Shown piece after piece: positions 56,980 to 64,000 of a DNA stretch of 64,000 nt; the stretch's first letter is position 1; every line of letters starts with the position of its first letter. Source of the DNA: Deltaproteobacteria bacterium. GTDB lineage: Bacteria > Myxococcota_C > UBA6777. Under the pieces are notes generated by a model, which saw only the letters and a program-made list of their open reading frames with translations, made no database searches and was not told the DNA's origin. The stretch is taken from positions 1 through 64,000 of the forward strand of contig SBHC01000086.1 in assembly GCA_006226375.1 (NCBI GenBank), in the 5' to 3' direction. The translations under genes were made by a program, and so were the position numbers.

Positions 56980-59900
56980 ATGTGTCAGGTTCTTACGTTC
57001 AAGCGGAAGAGTCTGGTCAGTGGCATTGGTGTATGCATGCTACTGATCTGGGCGAGTCCAACCATGGTGTATGGGAAAACGAAGGAGGAAACAGGGTTAG
57101 AAAAGCGCAAGGACAAGCGGCGTGTTCGCGTGAAGTCATTGCGGGTCAACATTCGTTCTTCGGCCAAGACGCTGCATCAGCTGAAGGCCAATCCATCGGG
57201 TCAAGCGCAAGCCAAAGCCAACTTGAGACCCAAGCGTTTCCAAGTGCCCTCTCTCTCCAAAGGTCAATCCGCCGAGGCATTGGCTGATGAAAAAACAGCT
57301 CAGATTCGTGTGCAACGGATGAAGCTGCTTCGAGAAGCGATTCATAATTTGATGGGGGAACCTCGGGCCAGGATGATGTATCGACTGGCCGAAGAATATT
57401 GGGAACACTCCAGCTACCTGCGGCTGAAAGCCCTGAGGAAGCACGGTAAGGCGATGGAAGCGTGGGACCTGGCGCGACGCAAGATACCCCAACAAGCTTC
57501 TCCTGCTCCCAAGCCCAACCTTCAGGAATCTCTCTCCTACCAACTCCAAGCCATCACCGTATACAAACGAGTCCTTGGTAACTTTCCAACATTCTCACGT
57601 GCGGCTGAAGTCACCTACACCTTGGGGCTTCGCCTTATGGAGATGAACAAAAGGCGGAGACAGGAAGGAGCCCTGCTGCTCAACACATTTGTGAAGCGCT
57701 GGTCCCAAAGTCGATGGATGCCAGAGGTTCGGCTTGCGCTCGGTGACTACTTCTTCCGGGCGAACAAAGTCAACGATGCGATGCTTCAATACCGGCAAGC
57801 GATTCGCGTTTCACGCCGTGTCTTTCTCGGGACCAACGCACCTCCTTCGGAGAAAGTTGCGGCCAGGGGAGTGCATCTGCGTGCGTTGTATTACCTGGCC
57901 TGGTGCCGATTTAATGTGGGGGATTACAACAAAGCATTAATGCGCTTCAAGCGTGTGGTCGCTCTCTCCACACGGTATCGGAAGACGAAAGAAAGCCGAA
58001 TCGTTCTTCGGAGTGAAGCTCTTCGTGACATGGTGCGTACCTTTGCCAAGATGAACACGCCTGCGAACGCGTATCGTTACTTTCGACAGGTGGTAAGTGC
58101 TCCGTACGCGTTTCAGGCAACCCAACGACTGGCTCAGATGTACTTTCAACAAGGCCAGTATCTTCGTTCTGTTGCGACGTATCGTTATTTAATGAGACTT
58201 CGGAAAGATGGCACACAAGACAACGTTGGGCCGCATGTTCCTGTGTTTCAGGCGCGGATTGTACAGGCTCTTGCTCGGATTCGTTCTCCCCAACAGCTTC
58301 TACCCCAACTGCAGAAGCTGACTCGCTACTTTCAACCGGATTCGCCTTGGTCGAAGTGGCGTGACAAACCCAAGGTGTGGACAAACGCGAAAGATACGGT
58401 TGAAGCGACACTTCAGACTTTCTCCACACGCTTTCATCAACTCGCCCAAAAAGAGAAAGCTGCGCAAAAGCGAGAAGAGCTTTACAGTGTAGCGATGAAG
58501 CTATACGGCCAGTATCTTGGTCAGTTCCCCAACAGCGAAAGTGCCTACTCTCTGCGGTTCTTTTGGGCCGAGTTGATGTACCGCAAAGCGATGAAGCAGA
58601 TAGGCAAGCGACGCTACGTTCCACGACGCGTCAAGCCTTTGCTGACAGCCGCAGCGCGGCAATATCAAAAGGTCGCAGAGAAACCTCGTGGAGAGTTTCG
58701 CAAGCAGGCGTTGTTCTCTGAGATGCTTTGCTATGAACACCTGACAGGACGTTTTGGCCGACGAGCCTCGGTTCGTGTTGGTACCTCAACGCGGGTAGGC
58801 AAACGTCACACTCTTCGCAAGAACACCCGACGACTGTTGGATGCTTATGAGCGATACCTTAAACTTCTGAAGAACAACAACGACAAGGACAAAGAAGAGA
58901 GACTTCAAACGTATTTTAAGATAGCATCAGTGTACCAGTCGCATCGCCACTATCTGAAGTCTATCCAAATCTTTTCTTCCATCGCTGAAGAGTTTCCAGA
59001 GCATGAGATTAGCCGCAAAGCAGCGTTTATGATCTTGTACGGCTACGAAGACCTTAAGCGATGGCATGACCTGGAGAGAAACGCTCGGATGTTTCTCAAG
59101 AACAAGAAGCTCACTCAAAACAAGCGATTCCGTCTTGAAATGTACGGGATGTTAATGAGGGGAGCGTTCTTGCACTTGAAGCACCTTCGGATGCAGAAGA
59201 AGTTATCCAAGGCGACGCTTGCCCAACGTTATGTGGCGTATGAGAAAGAGTTTGGGAGCCAAGGACGTTGGGTCCGCCAAGGCTTCAAACCGAGCCCTGC
59301 GGTTAACAATGCATTGGGCTTGGCGGGGATGCTCTACACCCAAAGCAAGAAGCTGTTTCAGGCGAACGCAGCGTACCGACGGTGCTTAAGGTTATACCCA
59401 AATACAAAGTTTAAGCGTCGCATGCGGCACAGACTGGCGAGCAATTATGAGCAGATTGCAGATTACGCGTCAGCTGCGCATTGGTTTGAACGATACACCT
59501 TTGGCTCTCGAAATTATCTGGCTCTCTCTCCCCAGGTCATGTCCCAGCAACTGAAGGATGAGCGCAAGACATGGAAGAAAACCTTATCCCGGACTTCTCG
59601 CGATACAAGGCCGCTTGTGGCGGAGCGATTGCGTCAGGTCAACGATGCGTTGTTTAAGGCTGCGGCGTATCGTCGTGGTTTGGGGCATTACAAGCGTGCC
59701 ATTCGCTTGTTCCAACACTACATTCAGCTTCATCCCAAAGACAAATCGATTCCCAGTGTGAAGTTGGCGATGGCCCGGATTTATGAAGAGCAAGGAGACG
59801 GGGCAAAAGCTTTGGGGGTGTACGCTGAGTATCTCAAACGCTACGAATCCAAAGGACTGCAAGCGTATCTGCGCCGAACGGTTCGGTTGTACCAGAAATA

Positions 59901-60849
59901 CACAAAGAGTCATGGGCTTGTCGCCCGCTTCTTCCGACCACACAACGCACACCCCAAAGCGAGAGCAGCATTTCTACGGGCTGTGAAGCGTTGGGAAGGG
60001 CAACGTGGCTCGAAGGAATTGAACGGTCAGTTGATTGAGGTGCACACCCGGATGGCGAACGTGTATCGCAAGGCCAAACAGAAGGCTTTGCAGAGAGAAC
60101 AGCTCATGCAGGTGGATGCTTTGGGTGCCTTGATGCTGCTTAAGAAGCACAACGCGATGCGTGGCGTGAGTCCTGCTCGCAAGGCGTTTGCGAAAGCTCG
60201 TTTCCATTTGGTGGAGAGCCGACTGCCATCGTTTGCTGCCATGACGTTTGTGGGATCGGTCCGTCGGGATCGGATGATTCTTCGCAGCGTTCTGAAGCGA
60301 ATGGGCTCGTTGACCATGGATTACTACGAAGTGGCCAGCCTACAGACGCCTGAATGGGTGCTCGCCTCGATCTTCCGTGTCGGCTTCTTGTATCACCAGC
60401 TTGCTCGCAAAATCAGTCAGGCCCCTGTTCCTCGCAACCTGACGCCCAACCAGAAGAGGTTGTACCAAGGAGAGTTGGGTCGGATTGTGATGCGAATGGA
60501 AGAGCGCGCCTTGGATACGTACAACCTGGTGCTGAAGAAGTCGTCTGCATTGGGCTTGTACAACCGTTGGGTCAAACGATGTGAGAGCGCTCGCGACACC
60601 CTCAACCAGAAGCAGGGGCAGGTGAATCCTCACACCATCTTCAGTGAGAGGAAGCCGATGTATTGGCTTTCGGAGCCTAACGTTCTCAAGGTGACGTTGA
60701 AGCTTGCGAAGTGGGCGAAAACTGCGACAAGACCCTTGCGTCGCCTGCCTCCCAAAGTACGCTCCAACGAGTCTGTACCGCTCCACCGTTCTCCTCTGCC
60801 CACCCCGCGCCGTGATGTCCTCCCTGTTCGACCTCGTGGTGCCTTCTAA
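56980..60849 (+). CDS. Very large exported TPR protein
   Basis: 1,289 residues from ATG 56980, with AGGAGG 7 bases upstream. The N-terminal part includes a hydrophobic segment (LVSGIGVCMLLIWASPTMVYG) that acts as a signal peptide or anchor. Most of the protein is built from TPR-like helix pairs: LMRFKRVVALSTRYRKTKES, YHQLARKISQ, VKLAMARIYEEQGDGAKALGVYAEYLKRY, KSIQIFSSIAEEFPEHEI. Lys/Arg-rich throughout. Comparable large TPR proteins occur in myxobacteria, some with gliding or envelope roles, but I cannot assign one here. Confidence 0.78.
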   Translation: MCQVLTFKRKSLVSGIGVCMLLIWASPTMVYGKTKEETGLEKRKDKRRVRVKSLRVNIRSSAKTLHQLKANPSGQAQAKANLRPKRFQVPSLSKGQSAEALADEKTAQIRVQRMKLLREAIHNLMGEPRARMMYRLAEEYWEHSSYLRLKALRKHGKAMEAWDLARRKIPQQASPAPKPNLQESLSYQLQAITVYKRVLGNFPTFSRAAEVTYTLGLRLMEMNKRRRQEGALLLNTFVKRWSQSRWMPEVRLALGDYFFRANKVNDAMLQYRQAIRVSRRVFLGTNAPPSEKVAARGVHLRALYYLAWCRFNVGDYNKALMRFKRVVALSTRYRKTKESRIVLRSEALRDMVRTFAKMNTPANAYRYFRQVVSAPYAFQATQRLAQMYFQQGQYLRSVATYRYLMRLRKDGTQDNVGPHVPVFQARIVQALARIRSPQQLLPQLQKLTRYFQPDSPWSKWRDKPKVWTNAKDTVEATLQTFSTRFHQLAQKEKAAQKREELYSVAMKLYGQYLGQFPNSESAYSLRFFWAELMYRKAMKQIGKRRYVPRRVKPLLTAAARQYQKVAEKPRGEFRKQALFSEMLCYEHLTGRFGRRASVRVGTSTRVGKRHTLRKNTRRLLDAYERYLKLLKNNNDKDKEERLQTYFKIASVYQSHRHYLKSIQIFSSIAEEFPEHEISRKAAFMILYGYEDLKRWHDLERNARMFLKNKKLTQNKRFRLEMYGMLMRGAFLHLKHLRMQKKLSKATLAQRYVAYEKEFGSQGRWVRQGFKPSPAVNNALGLAGMLYTQSKKLFQANAAYRRCLRLYPNTKFKRRMRHRLASNYEQIADYASAAHWFERYTFGSRNYLALSPQVMSQQLKDERKTWKKTLSRTSRDTRPLVAERLRQVNDALFKAAAYRRGLGHYKRAIRLFQHYIQLHPKDKSIPSVKLAMARIYEEQGDGAKALGVYAEYLKRYESKGLQAYLRRTVRLYQKYTKSHGLVARFFRPHNAHPKARAAFLRAVKRWEGQRGSKELNGQLIEVHTRMANVYRKAKQKALQREQLMQVDALGALMLLKKHNAMRGVSPARKAFAKARFHLVESRLPSFAAMTFVGSVRRDRMILRSVLKRMGSLTMDYYEVASLQTPEWVLASIFRVGFLYHQLARKISQAPVPRNLTPNQKRLYQGELGRIVMRMEERALDTYNLVLKKSSALGLYNRWVKRCESARDTLNQKQGQVNPHTIFSERKPMYWLSEPNVLKVTLKLAKWAKTATRPLRRLPPKVRSNESVPLHRSPLPTPRRDVLPVRPRGAF

Positions 60850-61146
60850 ATCCACAAGCGTACTTCGTTTCTCTTGCTGTCGTTCCCGACATCCTCCTCT
60901 CTTTCTTCAACACTCACCGGTGGGATCTTTCTGAGACCACACATCGATCGGTTGGGTCTATCACAAAAGATTCGGGTACGCGCTTAAGCCTACCGTTTGG
61001 TATTATTAAGGGATTGCTTCGATTTCTTTGTGTGACTTCGTTGCTATTCCTCGCTTTCATTTCATATACTGTCACTCTACAAATGACTCGGGGCTTCTCT
61101 GTTTGCTGCCCTGTCTTTCCATCACCCAATCAAAAGGGGTACAAAC
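60850..61146. other. Intergenic region before the Stig1-repeat gene
   Basis: 297 bp, no gene. Contains the candidate promoter at 61041-61070 and the ribosome site AAAAGGGG near 61132. No terminator for the TPR gene was seen. Confidence 0.45.
61041..61070 (+). promoter_or_regulatory. Sigma70-type promoter of the Stig1-repeat gene
   Basis: TTGCTA, 18-bp spacer, TATACT, 77 bp before the TTG start. Both hexamers match the consensus at four to five of six positions. Confidence 0.5.
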
Positions 61147-64000
61147 TTGAAACAGATCCAGATGTTCTTAAGGATGAGCGGGGCCGTTTGCGTTCTCGCG
61201 TTATTGTTTAGCTTTGGTTGTGGAGGCGAAGTGGCTGTCTCCATTCCTGGTTGTGAAAATTGCCCAGAACGTTGCTTGCTAGATAGCTCAAGCAGCAAGG
61301 GCCGGTGTGTTCCCTGTTTGAAAGACACACACTGCCAGTCGGAGACCAGCCCGACCAAGAAATGTACCCAAGACAACAAATGTGTTTGCGGCACCGACAA
61401 GGATTGTTCGGCAGGCAAAAAGTGTAACGGTACGGGCGGTTGTGTCGAGTGTCTGAAAAACGAAGACTGCACCGACGCAAATCTCTCTGCTTGCGTTGAC
61501 AACAAGTGCATGCAGTGTTCCCCAGGGTCCTCACAAGGTTGCCTTCCCACCGATAGCAAAGCTTGTGTGAAAGGTACCCAAGAGTGCAAAGGCGGTGTTT
61601 GGGGAACTTGTGAAGGTTGGGCCGTTTGCAAAGACTTTGAGAAGTGTGAAGAGAACAAGTGTGTTCCCGATTGCCCCGAAGGACAGTGCCAGGACGGAGC
61701 GTTCGAGTGTTCCACCAAGGCCACCCAAATTCCCGGTCAGTACAAGGTTTGCGTCAAGAACGCACGAGGCTGCTTTGAGTTCGGCACCGAGATCAAAGAT
61801 TGCCCGCCCCAGCATTACTGTGACCAGGGCAAGTGTGTGAAGGCAACTTGCCCGAAAGACCAGACCGATTGCAACGGTGTGTGTATTAACACCGCCAACG
61901 ACCGCGAAAACTGTGGCGCTTGCGGTACCCAATGCAAGCCAGGTGAAGTTTGTGGCAATGGAGCCTGTGCGATTACCTGTCCCACCGGTCAGACAGAGTG
62001 CGGGGGAGCATGCTACAACCTTCAGTCGGAGCGAGGTCACTGTGGAAAGTGCGACACCGCCTGCAAAGACGGTGAAATCTGTCAAAGCGGCCAGTGTGTC
62101 ATCTCTTGCCTTGCCGGTCAGACTGTTTGCGACAAAAAGTGTGTGAACAATCAAAACGATCGTGAACACTGCGGTCAATGCAACAACGCTTGTGGTAACG
62201 GGCAAGTGTGTGCCAACGGAAAATGTGAGATCTCTTGTCCACAAGGGCAAACCAATTGCAACGGAACTTGTGTGGACATTCAGTCCGACCGGGCCCACTG
62301 CGGAAAATGTGGAGAAGTTTGTCAGGCTGGCTTTGTCTGTGCCTCTGGTAAGTGTGAAGTCAGCTGTCCTGCTGGACAAACCAACTGCAGCGGCTCGTGT
62401 GTGGATGTCCAGTCCGACCGAACTCATTGTGGTGCTTGTGGCTCAGCTTGTGCCTCCGGCCAGGTCTGCTCCAGCGGAAAGTGTGAAGTCTCCTGCTTGA
62501 AGACGCAAACCAACTGCGGCGGTAGCTGTGTGGACACCCAGTCGGATCGCAGCCACTGTGGTCAGTGTGCCAACGTTTGTCCCTCTGGACAGGTCTGCAC
62601 CAACGGGAAATGCGAAGTCTCCTGTCTGAAAGGTCAGACCAATTGTGGTGGAAACTGTGTGGATGTGCAGTCCGACCGAGCGCACTGCGGCGCTTGTGGT
62701 AACGCTTGTGCTTCCGGCCAGGTTTGTGCGGCTGGCAAATGTCAGGTCAGTTGCTTGAAGACACAAACCAACTGCGGTGGAAACTGTGTGGATGTGCAGT
62801 CCGATCGGGCTCATTGTGGAACATGTGGTAACGCTTGTGCCTCAGGTCAGGTTTGCTCCCAAGGGAAGTGCGTCTTGTCGTGCCAGTCCGGTCTTACGGA
62901 TTGCAGCGGCTCCTGTGTGAACACCCAAACCGATCGAGCCAACTGTGGCGCTTGTGGGAAGGTGTGCAACTCCGGTGAAGTTTGCTCCAACGGTGCATGC
63001 CAAGTGTCTTGTGTTTCGGGACAAACCAACTGCTCGGGTCAGTGTGTGAACACCCAAACCGATCGAGCGCATTGTGGCTCCTGCAGTAACGCTTGTCCCT
63101 CGGGTCAAATCTGCTCCCAAGGTCAGTGCTTGCTGAGCTGTCCCGCCGCAACACCCACCAACTGCAGCGGTATCTGCGTGGATACCAACACAGACGCTGG
63201 TAACTGTGGACAATGTGGTGTGCAATGCCAGGGCGGCAAAGTTTGTGTGCTGGGTAAGTGTCAATGTGTGCCCGGCTCCTTGGATTGCAGCGGAACATGT
63301 ATCAACCCACGAGTTGATCGAAGCAACTGCGGTAGCTGTGGAACGACCTGTGCTTCAGGTCAGCTTTGCGACAACGGCTCCTGCGCGATCTCTTGTCCCG
63401 CCAACACGCCCACTGTTTGTAGCGGCGGTTGCGTTGACACCAAAACCGACGCCAATCACTGCGGTGGCTGTGGAACCAAGTGTTCGGGTGGTCGCTTGTG
63501 TTCCAACGGAACCTGCCAGTGTGCGGGCAACCTCAACCTGTGCTCCGGTCAATGTGTGGATCTGCAGACCAGCCAACTTCACTGTGGAAAGTGTGGTAGC
63601 GCGTGTGCGGCTGGACAGGTTTGTTCTGCTGGAAAGTGCCAGTTCTCCTGCCCCAGCGGTACCCCCACTGTATGTAGCGGTGGTTGTGTCGATACGCAGA
63701 CGGACAACAACCATTGTGGAGCCTGCGGCAAAAAGTGTTCTGGCGGTACTGTTTGTAACAAAGGAGCCTGCCAGTGCTCGACCGACCAGTTGCTGTGCAG
63801 TGGAACATGCATCAATCCCAAAACCGACCGAAGCAACTGTGGTACATGTGGAACCGTTTGTCCTTCCGGTCAGCGGTGTGAGAGCAGCAAGTGTGTGACA
63901 ACCTGTCCTTCCGGTACGCCAACCAACTGCAGCGGAAAGTGTGTGGACACCAAGACCGACCGAAGCAACTGTGGTGGTTGTGGTACGGCTTGTCCATCGG
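61147..64000 (+). CDS. Stig1-type Cys-repeat lipoprotein, C-terminus beyond window
   Basis: Open from TTG 61147 to the right edge (951 codons), with AAAAGGGG 7 bases upstream. The signal LKQIQMFLRMSGAVCVLALLFSFGC ends in a lipobox-like FGC. The first 230 residues are Cys-rich and non-repetitive. From about 61850 on come some 17 repeats of about 35-40 residues with the core C-x-x-G-Q-T-x-C-x-G-x-C-V, then D-R-x-H-C-G-x-C-G-x-x-C-x-x-G-x-x-C-x-x-G-x-C, the pattern of Stig1 domains seen in large myxobacterial surface proteins. Probably outer-membrane-anchored with a rod-like surface part. The reverse-strand readings here are artefacts of repeat composition. Confidence 0.9.
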   Translation, partial: MKQIQMFLRMSGAVCVLALLFSFGCGGEVAVSIPGCENCPERCLLDSSSSKGRCVPCLKDTHCQSETSPTKKCTQDNKCVCGTDKDCSAGKKCNGTGGCVECLKNEDCTDANLSACVDNKCMQCSPGSSQGCLPTDSKACVKGTQECKGGVWGTCEGWAVCKDFEKCEENKCVPDCPEGQCQDGAFECSTKATQIPGQYKVCVKNARGCFEFGTEIKDCPPQHYCDQGKCVKATCPKDQTDCNGVCINTANDRENCGACGTQCKPGEVCGNGACAITCPTGQTECGGACYNLQSERGHCGKCDTACKDGEICQSGQCVISCLAGQTVCDKKCVNNQNDREHCGQCNNACGNGQVCANGKCEISCPQGQTNCNGTCVDIQSDRAHCGKCGEVCQAGFVCASGKCEVSCPAGQTNCSGSCVDVQSDRTHCGACGSACASGQVCSSGKCEVSCLKTQTNCGGSCVDTQSDRSHCGQCANVCPSGQVCTNGKCEVSCLKGQTNCGGNCVDVQSDRAHCGACGNACASGQVCAAGKCQVSCLKTQTNCGGNCVDVQSDRAHCGTCGNACASGQVCSQGKCVLSCQSGLTDCSGSCVNTQTDRANCGACGKVCNSGEVCSNGACQVSCVSGQTNCSGQCVNTQTDRAHCGSCSNACPSGQICSQGQCLLSCPAATPTNCSGICVDTNTDAGNCGQCGVQCQGGKVCVLGKCQCVPGSLDCSGTCINPRVDRSNCGSCGTTCASGQLCDNGSCAISCPANTPTVCSGGCVDTKTDANHCGGCGTKCSGGRLCSNGTCQCAGNLNLCSGQCVDLQTSQLHCGKCGSACAAGQVCSAGKCQFSCPSGTPTVCSGGCVDTQTDNNHCGACGKKCSGGTVCNKGACQCSTDQLLCSGTCINPKTDRSNCGTCGTVCPSGQRCESSKCVTTCPSGTPTNCSGKCVDTKTDRSNCGGCGTACPS

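Noticed and set aside
61122-63997. Long minus-strand frames rich in Thr, Leu and Gly over the right edge
   Set aside because: Mirror images of the Stig1 repeats; no start signals, no domain pattern.
1-64000. tRNA, rRNA, insertion sequence or phage genes
   Set aside because: No tRNA-like T-loop in context, no rRNA segments and no transposase, integrase or phage structural motifs were found by reading.

Overview
The window looks like a chromosomal segment of a Gram-negative, myxobacteria-like bacterium (Myxococcota or a related former deltaproteobacterial lineage). The evidence is many lipoproteins with Glu/Pro/Thr-rich linkers, MopE-type and Stig1-type cysteine repeat lipoproteins, a DUF1800/DUF1501 pair, large TPR and HEAT proteins, many hybrid histidine kinases with several receiver domains, and a REC-sigma54 activator. 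Base composition is moderate by eye. I saw no rRNA, tRNA, CRISPR array, insertion sequence or phage module. Two genes run off the window edges: a MopE-like lipoprotein (minus, left) and a Stig1-repeat lipoprotein (plus, right).

Layout. 1-7.3 kb (minus): MopE-like lipoprotein, a PEP-synthase/rifampicin-phosphotransferase-like enzyme, and a four-gene operon ending in a di-haem cytochrome c peroxidase, facing a FixH/YtkA-like lipoprotein. 8-11.6 kb (plus): DUF1800 and DUF1501. 11.6-20.8 kb: mostly minus genes for a dual-specificity phosphatase, a PNPOx-like flavoprotein, HEAT and TPR proteins, a GH97 glycosidase and a methyltransferase. 21-33 kb: YghU-type GST, GMC oxidoreductase, BNR-repeat lipoprotein, NodI/NodJ-like ABC exporter, aldonolactone-oxidase-like flavoenzyme, PAS-GGDEF-EAL protein, a truncated macro-domain gene, an NAD-epimerase and a thioesterase. 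33-40 kb is a signalling island: a hybrid kinase diverging from a REC-pseudo-histidine kinase, a SHOCT-pseudokinase-FGE protein and a stand-alone receiver.

43.3-54 kb holds the most interesting region. On the minus strand lie a single-domain globin, four tandem 21-residue peptide genes with near-identical sequences, and a protease that joins a Clp/Hsp100-type AAA module to an FtsH-type (M41) zinc peptidase. A good sigma54 promoter and two pairs of direct repeats lie upstream of the globin, next to a REC-sigma54 activator gene. That activator diverges from an H-NOX (haem-NO sensor) gene followed by a hybrid kinase, a receiver and a second hybrid kinase. I infer a nitric-oxide-responsive circuit: H-NOX to kinase to REC to the sigma54 activator to globin, micropeptides and protease. 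The peptides and the fused protease look undescribed to me, but I could not search databases.

54-64 kb holds two small cationic Cys-rich secreted proteins, an alpha/beta hydrolase, a 1,289-residue TPR protein and the Stig1-repeat lipoprotein. Intergenic DNA between 27 and 41 kb carries a dispersed repeat family and a strong 38-bp palindrome. Functions are from sequence reading alone; starts were chosen from visible ribosome binding sites and signal peptides.
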